A DNA stretch of 20,248 bases from an uncultured Novosphingobium sp. (lineage in GTDB: Bacteria > Pseudomonadota > Alphaproteobacteria > Sphingomonadales > Sphingomonadaceae), in NCBI GenBank assembly GCA_946886365.1, contig CAMPIM010000068.1, positions 1 to 20,248 of the forward strand, in the 5' to 3' direction. Position 1 is the stretch's first letter, and each line of letters opens with the position of its first letter. Positions 7,813 to 15,806 of the stretch are shown here, in pieces. The position numbers were made by a program, and so were the translations under genes. The notes under the pieces were generated by a model. The model was not told where the DNA came from. It did no database searches and saw nothing but the letters and a program-made list of their open reading frames with translations.

Positions 7813-7885
7813 ACCCCGCGTGCCGAATAGAACCGGCACGAGAGGGCGCTGGCGAAAATGTCATTAACGCGCTGCTAACTATCCG

Positions 7886-9115
7886 ATGTTACGCTTCGGA
7901 AGATTGTTAGAAGGCAGCGGGTCAGCGGCGAAAATGATTGATATTCAAAATCTTTTGCGCGCGCGAATGACGCGTATCATATTGGCGGCCGCCCTGATCG
8001 GTGGCGGGGCCATGGGTTTCGCCCCCTATGTGTTGAACGACGTTTCCACCCAGGCGGCGATCAATGCTCCGCTGATCAGGCTGACGGCCGCCGCCGATGG
8101 AACAGTCGCCGATCTCCCGGCGAACGGCCACTATTTCGACAAAGCCACCGGAATACATTTGTTGGACCTGTCGCAGGATACGGGCGAGGTCGCCGAGCTG
8201 AAGGCTCAAGCCGAAATGGCGCAAACGGAAATGGCGCTCAGCGAACGACAATTGGCGGAACTGAACGGCCAAAGTCAGCGATTGGAGCAGCGCGCGACGC
8301 TTTTTTCCGGCGCGATGGCAACGCGTCTTACCGCTGATCGCGACTCCGCGCAGGCAGATCTCGCGGGGTGCCAGGCCGAACGCGCAGAGCAAGCCGCTAA
8401 TCTTGCCCGCACGCGCGTTCTGGCGGCGCGGGGCTTCATATCGCCCGCCGGGGTGCAGAAGGCGGAAGCCGCCGCATCGCTCAAGAGCAGCAATTGCAGC
8501 AGCGCCGCCGCCAGGCTGCGCGCCATTCAGGTTACGCGTAGCGCGGCGGAAGCCGGGGTGTTTATCGGCGACAGCTATAATGACGCGCCCTATGCGGTGC
8601 AGCAGGGCGATCGTCTGCTTTTGCAGAAGCAGGCGGTCGAAAAGACGTTGAGCGACGCGACTGCCCGTTACCGTCAGGCCAGTCTGAGATTGAAGGACGC
8701 GCTGGCCCGGGCGGGTTATCGTGCCCCGGCGGGAACTTTGGTATGGGCGGCGGTCGCCAGTCCCGGCGCCGCCATTCGCGCGGGTGAGCCGGTGCTCGAC
8801 CTGATCGATTGCCGTCGGCGCTTCGTCCAGGTCACCCTCCCCGAACGGAAGGCTGAAGTGATTGGTCCCGGCACGCCCGCAGACGTTCGCATGATCGGTT
8901 CCGATCAGTGGCTGAAGGGGCAGGTCGTGAACATCACCGGCGCGGCGGGGCGGCGCCGGGAGGAATTGCTGGCCGCATCCACCTATTCCTTGCCGGAGGA
9001 TCGAGAAATTCTGATCGATGTCGCATTGCCGGCGCCCGAACCCCGTGGGGTCGATGCCGCGCGCAAATGCGATGTTGGGCGTTTGGCCGAGGTCCGGTTC
9101 AGCCGCAGGCTCTGA
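7886..9115 (+). CDS. HlyD-family periplasmic adaptor (membrane fusion) protein
   Basis: A 409-residue inner-membrane-anchored adaptor. One transmembrane segment is visible (about 30-50, IILAAALIGGGAMGFAPYVL). A first biotinyl-lipoyl-like half follows (INAPLIRLTAAADGTVADL), then an Ala/Glu/Gln/Arg-rich coiled-coil hairpin from about 100 to 225. The second lipoyl-like half includes APAGTLVWAAVASPGAAIRAGEPV, followed by a beta-barrel region. The gene ends 6 bases before a BcsA-like glycosyltransferase, so the two form an operon. In comparable pairs (Alg8/Alg44-like organisation) the HlyD-type partner spans the periplasm for polysaccharide export; that role here is inference. An internal ATG at 7934 is an alternative start. 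Neither start has a clear ribosome site. Confidence 0.83.
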   Translation: MLRFGRLLEGSGSAAKMIDIQNLLRARMTRIILAAALIGGGAMGFAPYVLNDVSTQAAINAPLIRLTAAADGTVADLPANGHYFDKATGIHLLDLSQDTGEVAELKAQAEMAQTEMALSERQLAELNGQSQRLEQRATLFSGAMATRLTADRDSAQADLAGCQAERAEQAANLARTRVLAARGFISPAGVQKAEAAASLKSSNCSSAAARLRAIQVTRSAAEAGVFIGDSYNDAPYAVQQGDRLLLQKQAVEKTLSDATARYRQASLRLKDALARAGYRAPAGTLVWAAVASPGAAIRAGEPVLDLIDCRRRFVQVTLPERKAEVIGPGTPADVRMIGSDQWLKGQVVNITGAAGRRREELLAASTYSLPEDREILIDVALPAPEPRGVDAARKCDVGRLAEVRFSRRL

Positions 9116-9121
9116 CGGCAC

Positions 9122-11239
9122 ATGTCCAGCATCGCCACCACCGCGCCCTTCGCGCCGCTGGCGTTGCTGGTGGGCTTCTTGCTGCTTTTCGGCAAGATAT
9201 GGCCGTGGCGTGCGGGGCTGGTCGCGACGATTGGGTGCACCATTGTCTATTATCTGCAGTGGCGGATCTCACAGACGATTCCCTGGGGCGAGGGGGCGGC
9301 CAAGTTATGGTGGCCGCTGACCTGTCTGCTGGTGGAAAGTGCCGCGCTGTTCGATGGCGCGATCTTGCTGGCGATCCTCTCCCGGCCGCGCGACCGGTCG
9401 GCGGAGGCTGATGCGGGCGAGGCACGGCTGCGCGCTGCATGGGAAGAGGGGCCGCTGAATTTACCCCCGGTGGACGTTTTCATAGCCACCTATAATGAAC
9501 CGCGCGAAGTGCTGGAAAAAACCATCCTCGGCTGTCTCGCCCTCGACTGGCCGGACGCGCGCATATGGGTGCTGGACGATGGCCGAAGACCCTGGGTGCG
9601 CGATCTGTGCCTGGCGAAGGGGGCTGGCTATATTAACCGGCCGGACAACAAAGGCGCGAAGGCGGGCAATATCAATCACGGGCTGACGGTCACCGACGCG
9701 CCGTTCGTGGCGGTGTTTGACGCGGACTTCGTGCCACGCCGAGACTTCCTGCTGCGGACCATGGGCTTTTTCGAGTCTGAGCGGATCGGCATCGTCCAGG
9801 TTCCGCACAGCTTCTACAATCATGATCCCATGCAGACCAATCTGGGCCTGCAACAGGCCATGCCGGACGATCAGCGATTTTTCTTCGAAGCGATCATGCC
9901 GGGACGAGACGGTTGGGACGCCGCCTTTTGCTGCGGATCGAACTCCGTGACGCGCAGGACCTTGTTTGAATCGATCGGCGGAGGGCTGCCGGAAGGATCG
10001 ATCACCGAAGACATGTTGCTGACGCTGGCCAGTTTGCGGAAGGGTTATGTCACCCGCTATCTGAATGAGCCTCTGGCCTTTGGCCTCGCTCCGGAAAGCA
10101 CGACCGCTTTCTTTGTTCAGCGTCAACGCTGGGCGCAGGGTGCGATCCAGATCCTGTATCTGAAAGAAGGTCCTTTGGGACCAGGATTGAAACTGCGCTA
10201 TCGCCTGCTGTTCCTGCCCAGCGCATGGATCACGCAGGGTTTCCAATCCATGTTCACCGTGCTGACGCCCATTTGCTTCATGCTGTTCAATCTGGCTCCG
10301 ATGGTCGGCATCGATCTCGAAGCGGTCATTCACTATGTCCTGCCACTGATCGTCGCAATGTTGAGCGGCATCACGCTCCTGGCGCCGGGGCGCTATTACC
10401 CGCTTGCCGCGCAAATTTTGTCGCTGTTCCAGTCCTTCCGCATTCTGCCCGTCGCCCTGCAAACATTGTTCCGTCCAAAAGGTCTTGTCTTCAAGGTCAC
10501 GCCCAAAGGGGCCGACGCGGGCGGGAGTCCATGGGAGAGGACCATATTGTTCGTAGCGCTCGGCCTACTCGCGCTCAGTTTCGCTGGCCTGATGATCAAT
10601 GTTACGCCGGAATATCGGGTCGTGTCGCAGGTCGGCTTGCTGCCCATGGTGACCTTCTGGACGATCGTGAACATGTTCATCCTGCTGCTGGTCGCCATGA
10701 TGTGTCTGGAAAAGCCGCGTGTCCGAGGCGAGGAGCGCTTCGCGCTGCGACAGGCCGTGACGATCCTGAGCGCGCAGGGGCAGATGATCCGGTCAGATCA
10801 GGGCGACATTTCCATCTCCGGTCTTGGGCTGGAGCTTGCTGAACCGGCGGACCTGAGTGTCGGCGGGCGCGTCGATGTCCTGCTGCCGGACGTCGGCCTG
10901 TTGCGCGGATTTGTACGCCGTTCGGGCAGGCGCCTCGGCATTGAATTCGACTTTCATTCAGAGGAAATCCGTGACCGGCTGATCGTCGCGCTGTTCACGA
11001 ACGAAATCCAGATCAATGCCGTTCGCCCCTCTGCGGCCGCCGCTGCTCTGGCTGTCGCCAAACGCCTCTGGCTGGCGGATCTTCGGACCACTGAAGTGGA
11101 TTCCCGTATCGCCAACAGCGATCTGGCACCCCAGAAATTAAGCGCAACGACGCGTGTCGTCCCATCTGCGGTCCAAGCCCCTAAAAAAGCGCCTGAGCGC
11201 GATATGTCCGGCAACGACAGGGTAACTCGGGCAGCCTGA
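9122..11239 (+). CDS. BcsA-like processive glycosyltransferase (GT2) with PilZ domain
   Basis: A 705-residue inner-membrane polysaccharide synthase. Three hydrophobic N-terminal segments (about 12-86) precede the GT2 domain (about 113-345). Its catalytic set is complete: DVFIATYNEP at 118, LDD at 151-153, DAD at 200-202, TED at 295-297, and Q(R)QRW at 333-337. About four more membrane segments follow (365-395, 402-421, 474-493, 503-529). A PilZ domain follows from about 533, with RxxxR-type arginines (R535/R539/R543) and DISISG (562-567), the c-di-GMP-binding pattern. After about 630 the tail looks disordered. In cellulose synthase, c-di-GMP binding to PilZ releases a gating loop. By analogy this enzyme should extrude a beta-glucan-like polymer when c-di-GMP is high. 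The sugar is not determined by sequence. It pairs with the HlyD-like gene; no BcsB, BcsC or BcsZ gene is beside it. Confidence 0.9.
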   Translation: MSSIATTAPFAPLALLVGFLLLFGKIWPWRAGLVATIGCTIVYYLQWRISQTIPWGEGAAKLWWPLTCLLVESAALFDGAILLAILSRPRDRSAEADAGEARLRAAWEEGPLNLPPVDVFIATYNEPREVLEKTILGCLALDWPDARIWVLDDGRRPWVRDLCLAKGAGYINRPDNKGAKAGNINHGLTVTDAPFVAVFDADFVPRRDFLLRTMGFFESERIGIVQVPHSFYNHDPMQTNLGLQQAMPDDQRFFFEAIMPGRDGWDAAFCCGSNSVTRRTLFESIGGGLPEGSITEDMLLTLASLRKGYVTRYLNEPLAFGLAPESTTAFFVQRQRWAQGAIQILYLKEGPLGPGLKLRYRLLFLPSAWITQGFQSMFTVLTPICFMLFNLAPMVGIDLEAVIHYVLPLIVAMLSGITLLAPGRYYPLAAQILSLFQSFRILPVALQTLFRPKGLVFKVTPKGADAGGSPWERTILFVALGLLALSFAGLMINVTPEYRVVSQVGLLPMVTFWTIVNMFILLLVAMMCLEKPRVRGEERFALRQAVTILSAQGQMIRSDQGDISISGLGLELAEPADLSVGGRVDVLLPDVGLLRGFVRRSGRRLGIEFDFHSEEIRDRLIVALFTNEIQINAVRPSAAAAALAVAKRLWLADLRTTEVDSRIANSDLAPQKLSATTRVVPSAVQAPKKAPERDMSGNDRVTRAA

Positions 11240-11370
11240 TAGATCCACGCGAGAACGGGTTGTCCAACAGGATCACATTCGGCGGTACAACCTACGCTAA
11301 GCCTGACTCCCGCGCCGAACGTCGCCCGCGAAGAGCGGTGCATTTCTAACAGCACCATTTTAACCGCTTA
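11240..11370. other. Intergenic stretch after the glycosyltransferase
   Basis: These 131 bases lead into an IS5-type relic and contain no gene I can support. No terminator hairpin with a T-run was seen after the glycosyltransferase stop. Together with the relic and the promoter region that follows, about 430 bases here lack an intact gene. Confidence 0.4.
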
Positions 11371-11559
11371 TGGCGGATTTCCGCCGCCGTCGATGCGATC
11401 GGCTTGCCGCTGCGCATTCATCCAACGCCAGGACAATATGGCGATTGCCTACAGGCCCAAGCCCTCCTGTCCGGCTTGCAGGGCGTCGGCCATGTCATTG
11501 CAGATGCCGCCTACGATGCCGATCCGCTACGCACCTTCATTTTAACGGCCACAGATTGA
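11371..11559 (+). pseudogene. IS5-type transposase relic (internal fragment)
   Basis: In the frame of 11386, the codons read AAVDAIGLPLRIHPTPGQYG, then a Gln/Ala-rich stretch and GHVIADAAYDAD..LRTFI, ending at a TGA at 11557-11559. This is the middle of an IS5-type DDE transposase. The ADAAYDAD segment carries the second catalytic Asp region. The N-terminal and C-terminal thirds are missing. A GGF codon trio just before, in another frame, hints at a small deletion. There is no start codon. The relic points into the catabolic segment, and a 3' fragment of a similar transposase lies on the other strand at 15483. Confidence 0.75.
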
Positions 11560-11609
11560 TCAGCACCACAGGGCGATCGGTCAGGTTAATATTATGTCGC
11601 CTAAATATA

Positions 11610-11638
11610 TTGACGGGCGAGCTGTTGTCGAGTTAGGA
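11610..11638 (+). promoter_or_regulatory. Candidate promoter for the SDR-relic/VOC/SDR/Rieske cluster
   Basis: TTGACG at 11610-11615 is a good -35. TTAGGA at 11633-11638, 17 nt later, is a weak -10. The surrounding DNA (11586-11610) is AT-rich. The very strong Shine-Dalgarno AAGGAGGG follows at 11653, so this spot probably once drove the SDR whose 5' end remains. It could still drive the genes downstream. Confidence 0.35.
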
Positions 11639-11667
11639 TGCATGCTAACAATAAGGAGGGGATCTAG

Positions 11668-11787
11668 ATGCGGCTTGATGGAAAAGTGGCCATCGTGCTT
11701 GGCGCCGCCACCTGTAGCAATATCGGCCAGGTGATCGCCCCCTCCCTGCCTGATCGTGCTTGCAGGAGTATCCCTAATGTTCACTAA
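11668..11787 (+). pseudogene. SDR gene truncated to its N-terminal strand (39 codons)
   Basis: The ATG at 11668 is preceded seven bases earlier by AAGGAGGG (11653-11660), the best ribosome site in the window. The encoded peptide begins MRLDGKVAIVLGAATCSNIG and matches the first beta strand and cofactor loop of a short-chain dehydrogenase (usual form TGAA..GNIG). After about residue 24 (around 11740) homology stops, the frame runs on to a TAA at 11785-11787, and the next gene starts inside it at 11777. The remaining about 220 residues of the SDR are gone, presumably by internal deletion. It may be translated as a leader that feeds ribosomes to the VOC gene, with which it overlaps by 11 bases (inference). 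Confidence 0.72.
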
Positions 11788-12316
11788 GATGTTCATGCGC
11801 TATCCGATCCGGCAGGTCGCATTTTATGTGCCCGATGTGCGCGAAGCTGCCCGTCAGCATGCGGAGGCTTTCGGTTCAGGCCCTTACTTCGTCATGGAGC
11901 ATATCCCCATGAGTTTGGCGCGTTACCGCGGCAAGCCTGGCGTTTTCGATCATTCCTCCGCCTACGGACAATGGGGTGACGTCATGATCGAAATGGTTCA
12001 AGTCCATAGTTCCGAACCCTCGGTCTTTTCAGACCTGTTTCCGAATGGTGGGACCGGTTTCCATCACATCGCGCTGATCATCGACGACTTGCCCGCGGCC
12101 ATGAAGGAATTCGAAGCTGCGGGATTTCCGTAGGGCTTTTACGGCGAAGTCCAACCGGGGTCCGGATTTGCGATGATGGATGCGACCAAACAATTCGGCC
12201 ACTTCGTCGAATTGTACGAACCGTCGATACCGCTCCTGTCGGTTTATCACCGGGTCAAGAGCGCGTCCGTGAATTTCGACGGCGCCGATCCGGTCCGCGA
12301 TTTTTCCCTCATGTAA
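11777..12316 (+). pseudogene. VOC (glyoxalase-fold) gene interrupted by an in-frame TAG
   Basis: The ATG at 11777 follows AGGAG (11764-11768) and opens a VOC-fold protein: RQVAFYVPDVREAARQHAEA, then GQWGDVMIEMVQVHSS, then a second module with GFHHIALIIDDL. After 118 codons a TAG (12131-12133) stops it, just after EAAGFP. The same frame then runs on for 60 codons that look like the rest of the protein: GFYGEV, GFAMMDATKQFGHFVELYEP, ending FDGADPVRDFSLM and a TAA at 12314-12316. GHFVELYEP is the typical last VOC strand with its Glu. So one nonsense codon splits an otherwise coherent protein of about 179 residues. The first conserved VOC His is replaced (QVAFYV). Either the gene is newly dead, the N-terminal 118 residues suffice, or TAG is read through. 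The downstream SDR starts 52 bases later. Confidence 0.78.
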
Positions 12317-12368
12317 AAGCGATCGAAAACAAGTTCCCGACCGAAAAAAATACGAGGATTCTGAGTAT

Positions 12369-13160
12369 ATGGCCGATTTGACCTATAATCTCGCGGGCAA
12401 AACAGCGTTGGTCACAGGAGCAGCCGGTGGTATCGGTCGGGCGACGGCAATCGCTTACGCTTCTTCTGGTGCGAATGTGGTTGTCACTGATATCCAAGCG
12501 GAAGGTGGTGAGGAAACGACACACGCCATCACGGCGGCTGGTGGCACGGCCATTTTCGTCCGCTCCAATGTGACGTCATCCGAAGACGTCGATTCACTGA
12601 TCGACACTTGCATTGCCACCTACGGACGTCTCGATTTCGCCTGCAATAACGCGGCAGTGGAACTGGAGGATACTGCGCTTGCCGATGTGCAGGATGAGCA
12701 GGCCCGCCGCGTTGTCGATATCAACTTCATGGGCGTATTTTTGTGCATGAAACGCCAGATCGCCAAAATGCTCGATCAGGGTGGTGGCTCTATCGTGAAT
12801 GTCGCCTCAATGAATGCACTCAGGTCGCGGCCGGACAGTGCTGTTTACGATGGCACGAAAGCCGCTGTTCTTGCCATGACGCGAAGCGCGGCTTTGGCTT
12901 ACACGTCGCGCAAGATCCGCATCAACGCGGTATGCCCTGGCGTGACTGACACACCGATGTTGGCGTTTAAAATGGATCTTGTGGGGGCGAAGCGGTCCAT
13001 GATCGAACAGGTCGCCAATCTGGAAAAACGTCTCGGACGCCCCGACGAGTTGGCTGCTGCCATTCTTTGGTTGAGTTCGGACGCAGCTTCATTGGTCACC
13101 GGTCACGCGCTTCCTGTTGAAGGCGGCTATTTGCTGACGGGTGCGATCCCAGCGGGGTGA
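12369..13160 (+). CDS. Short-chain dehydrogenase/reductase (classical, probably NAD-dependent)
   Basis: A 263-residue classical SDR. TGAAGGIG is at 16-23, Asp41 ends the second strand (VVVTD, typical of NAD rather than NADP use), CNNAA is at 92-96, catalytic Ser147, Tyr160 and Lys164 (YDGTK), and the usual PG motif (VCPGVTDTPM) and C-terminal GG motif follow. Length and motif spacing are standard. GAGG sits about 12 bases before the ATG at 12369. It lies between the TAG-interrupted VOC gene and the Rieske oxygenase gene on the same strand. A role such as dehydrogenating a dihydrodiol or alcohol made by that pathway is plausible from position only. Confidence 0.92.
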   Translation: MADLTYNLAGKTALVTGAAGGIGRATAIAYASSGANVVVTDIQAEGGEETTHAITAAGGTAIFVRSNVTSSEDVDSLIDTCIATYGRLDFACNNAAVELEDTALADVQDEQARRVVDINFMGVFLCMKRQIAKMLDQGGGSIVNVASMNALRSRPDSAVYDGTKAAVLAMTRSAALAYTSRKIRINAVCPGVTDTPMLAFKMDLVGAKRSMIEQVANLEKRLGRPDELAAAILWLSSDAASLVTGHALPVEGGYLLTGAIPAG

Positions 13161-13228
13161 TGTGGCCCGCGAGAGCTACGCTGGATAGCCAGCTTGGATT
13201 GACCCAGCCCAAGATGGGAGATTGAACC

Positions 13229-14629
13229 ATGACTCATTTCGATACCAACGGCGCACCCGATTACCGGGACAGCCCTGCTCCGACATATCAGCAAGTGATT
13301 GCGCGCGACCCCATTAAGGCACCCGCGAGTTTACGCCAAATCCATCCCACGCATATCGAAATGCCGCGCGTCCCTCGCGAGCGTTATACCAGCCAGACTT
13401 TCTTCGACTTGGAAAAGGAACGGATGTGGTCGCGCACGTGGCAAGTCGCCTGCCGTGTCGAAGAAGTAAGGGAAGTTGGTGATTGCGTATTGTATGACTC
13501 GCCCGGTGCGTCGCTGATCATCATGCGCAGTGCTCCGGACGTGATCAAAGCTTTCTATAATGGATGTTTGCATCGCGGCATGAAATTATGCGCGTCGGAC
13601 ACGAGCGTAAACAAAATACGCTGTCCCTATCATGGCATGACTTGGAACCTCGACGGCTCCCTTCAGAATTTACCTGCGCGCTGGGATTTCGATCCGGTCG
13701 AAGATTCCGAACTCGCTCTACCAGAAGCGCGCGTTGGCCTATGGGGAGGTTTCGTATTCGTCAACCGCGATCCCGCATCACCATCGCTGGAAACATATTT
13801 GGGTCCGCTGATCGCGGAATTTGCCGACTGGTCCCGGGACGACGTCTATCTGGACACCCGCGTAACCAAGGTCATGGAGGCGAACTGGAAGTGTTGCATG
13901 GAAGGGTTTATCGAAGCATTCCATGTCGCGGAACTTCACTCGCAAGCTCTTCCTTTTGGGGGCGACGCCAGCACGCAATATGACGTCTGGGCCGACAATG
14001 GTCATGTTAGTCGTTTTTGTGCTCCCACCGGAATTCCCAGCGACCAATACCCCCAGCCGATTACCGAAGCCGAGATATGGAAAGCAACGTTCGGCGCCGT
14101 CACTGGCAATACTGATAACGCTCCGCCACTGCCGGAGGGCAAGACTGCGCGGGGCTATCTGGCAGATATGAACCGTACTGAACTGGGCAAGGTCTACGGA
14201 CAGGACTTCAGCCATCTGACGGACGCAGAAGCATGTGATCCCATTCAATATTCGCTGTTCCCCAACTTTCTCCTATTCAAGGGATTGCCTTATCCATTCG
14301 CCTATCGGTTCGTTCCGATCGACAATAGTCCAGATCGTACACGTTTCGATTTCATGATCTTCCGGCCAAAACCGCAAGACGGATCCGATTTTCCAGAGGT
14401 CAATCAAATCGACCTTGGCCCTGACGATACTTATGCGGCCAGCGGCGCTTTTCAGCCGTGGCACGGGCTAATCTATGATCAGGACTGCCAAAATCTGGCG
14501 CTGCAACAGCAAGGCCTGAAGGCAGGTGGGGTGAAGGACGTCATGTTAAGCCGTTATCAGGAAGTCCGCATTCGTTTCCTTCATAAAACTTTGATGGAAT
14601 ATCTGGACCGGGACTCTTGCCTTAAATAG
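13229..14629 (+). CDS. Rieske non-heme iron oxygenase, alpha (catalytic) subunit
   Basis: A 466-residue ring-hydroxylating-oxygenase-type alpha subunit. The Rieske [2Fe-2S] ligands are Cys113/His115 (CLH) and Cys132/His135 (CPYH), 16 residues apart. The mononuclear-iron site is read from NWKCCMEGFIEAFHVAELH, with His232 and His237, and the Asp in YDQDCQNL (about 419) as the likely third ligand. An N-terminal segment of about 50 residues precedes the Rieske domain. GGGAG at 13216-13220 precedes the ATG by eight bases. It is followed by a MarR gene and preceded by an SDR. No beta subunit, ferredoxin or reductase gene lies in the window, so it either works alpha-only (as many sphingomonad types do) or borrows redox partners. 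The substrate is not predictable; aromatic or steroid-like compounds are usual for the family. Confidence 0.93.
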   Translation: MTHFDTNGAPDYRDSPAPTYQQVIARDPIKAPASLRQIHPTHIEMPRVPRERYTSQTFFDLEKERMWSRTWQVACRVEEVREVGDCVLYDSPGASLIIMRSAPDVIKAFYNGCLHRGMKLCASDTSVNKIRCPYHGMTWNLDGSLQNLPARWDFDPVEDSELALPEARVGLWGGFVFVNRDPASPSLETYLGPLIAEFADWSRDDVYLDTRVTKVMEANWKCCMEGFIEAFHVAELHSQALPFGGDASTQYDVWADNGHVSRFCAPTGIPSDQYPQPITEAEIWKATFGAVTGNTDNAPPLPEGKTARGYLADMNRTELGKVYGQDFSHLTDAEACDPIQYSLFPNFLLFKGLPYPFAYRFVPIDNSPDRTRFDFMIFRPKPQDGSDFPEVNQIDLGPDDTYAASGAFQPWHGLIYDQDCQNLALQQQGLKAGGVKDVMLSRYQEVRIRFLHKTLMEYLDRDSCLK

Positions 14630-14861
14630 CTGGAGCCTCAGCGCGGTACGCAACCAATAGATTGTGGAAGCGCGATGCACATCTCTCCATCGTTGACACC
14701 AAAGACTGGGAAAAACAGGCCTCAAGCTTTGTGCCTCACGGATTTAGACAGGAGAGCCGCAAGCGGGCGTCGTAAGCGCCTGGCGGCTCCTCGTTGTTGT
14801 TGCGGAACGACAAATGCTGTTTTTATGTGGCTTTATGACGACTCTCCCATAAGGACAGCGG

Positions 14862-15371
14862 ATGAAGCAAGCACCCAGACATCGCGCGCGGCCCCCGGTT
14901 CGGACAGGATTCGACGAGAAGTGGGTTGCGCCCTCGGAATTCGACGCCAAGCTCACTACACCTTATCTCATCACGATGGTGGCGCGCCTCCAGTCTCATC
15001 TTTATGCCGTCAGGACCGCCGAAGCCGATGTGAGTCAGGCTGCGGCCTTTCTTCTCCTTGAACTGTATCAAGAAGAGCCTCTTTCGCATTCCGAACTGAC
15101 CAAGCGGCTCTCGATAGCGCATGCGACAGTATCACAAACACTCAAGCGGTTGGAGCAGCGAGGTCTCGTTGAGCGAAGCATTTTTGAGGTTGACGCGCGG
15201 CAGGTGCGCGTGAGGCTTACTGGTAAAGGCCGCGAAGTGTGCGCGCCGCTACGTGCGGAAGGTGATGTCCTCAATGACGAAATCCGGTCAGTTTTGGGTG
15301 CTGAGAGGGAAGAGGCATTGCGAAAGAGTTTAGCGGACCTTGCCGAACACTTCCGTTTTGGCCAGCGGTAG
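14862..15371 (+). CDS. MarR-family transcriptional regulator
   Basis: A 169-residue winged-helix regulator. The helix-turn-helix is LSHSELTKRLSIAHATVSQT followed by the recognition-helix end LKRLEQRGLVER (about 75-106). The wing has the standard DARQVRVRLTGKGRE pattern. MarR proteins are dimers that release DNA on binding phenolic or other ligands. The N-terminus is Arg/Pro-rich and slightly long. AAGGA at 14852-14856 precedes the ATG. A short inverted repeat, TTATG at 14833-14837 and CATAA at 14849-14853, overlaps that ribosome site and could be an autoregulatory site (weak). Position next to the Rieske gene suggests it controls this cluster (inference). Confidence 0.9.
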   Translation: MKQAPRHRARPPVRTGFDEKWVAPSEFDAKLTTPYLITMVARLQSHLYAVRTAEADVSQAAAFLLLELYQEEPLSHSELTKRLSIAHATVSQTLKRLEQRGLVERSIFEVDARQVRVRLTGKGREVCAPLRAEGDVLNDEIRSVLGAEREEALRKSLADLAEHFRFGQR

Positions 15372-15482
15372 GCCGGGTCCGACCCGTCTTTCGCTCAACG
15401 TGCTTTGCTTACCCCATCATCGCATTCGCGGGCTCAACAAAGTCCTAGCGAAGCACTCCCATCACTTAGGCCGCATCGACAT

Positions 15483-15653
15483 TCAGCGTAGCCAGATCAT
15501 GGCAGCGGCGAGATGTACGAAGTCGGCAAAGTGGGCGGTGCGCCGATCGTAGCGGGTAGCGAAGCGTCTGAAATGCTTGAGGCGACCAAAGCATCGCTCG
15601 ATCCGGTTGCGGTGCTTGGCAATGACGCCATTACGAAGGTATTGGCGGAGATG
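15483..15653 (-). pseudogene. IS5-type transposase 3' relic
   Basis: On the minus strand the codons read RNRIERCFGRLKHFRRFATR, then YDRRTAHFADFVHLAAAMIW and LR before a TGA. This is the C-terminal end of an IS5-type transposase: the catalytic Glu is in NRIERCFG. The N-terminal two thirds are absent; upstream of about LRQYLRNG (near 15650) homology fades. Its right edge meets a VOC C-terminal fragment at about 15687. The part retained here is complementary to the part retained at 11371 (that one ends at AYDAD..LRTFI), on the opposite strand. Confidence 0.72.
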
Positions 15654-15684
15654 AGCATGCCCCATGATGTCAACATCATTGAAT

Positions 15685-15758
15685 CGATCAGGCTACGTCA
15701 AATCTTCGGCACCGATCCCAATGGCGTCCGTGTGGAGCTGAACTTCACCGGCGACTGA
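15685..15758 (+). pseudogene. C-terminal fragment of a VOC-family protein
   Basis: The last ~24 codons read IRLRQIFGTDPNGVRVELNF and end in a TGA. This is the final strand of a glyoxalase/dioxygenase-fold protein, with the metal-ligand Glu in VELNF and the DPNG turn. Everything upstream in this frame is antisense to the IS5-type relic, so the rest of the VOC gene has been lost. It is a separate fragment from the TAG-interrupted VOC gene, whose own C-terminus is elsewhere. Confidence 0.65.
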
Positions 15759-15806
15759 TCTGTCGGATGGCTGACTCGCTTGTCAGTGCCACCCGCCCAA
15801 TAATCC

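Noticed and set aside
7922..9121. A 399-codon minus-strand open frame
   Set aside because: It is antisense to the HlyD-like gene and has typical shadow composition for GC-rich DNA.
9461..10462. A 333-codon minus-strand open frame
   Set aside because: It is antisense to the catalytic core of the glycosyltransferase, where every GT2 motif is on the plus strand.
11370..11636. An 88-codon Arg-rich open frame
   Set aside because: The transposase-like reading lies in a different frame of the same DNA; this frame is a shadow of the IS5-type relic.
14675..15061. A 128-codon open frame upstream of MarR
   Set aside because: It overlaps the MarR gene in another frame and lacks family features or a convincing start.
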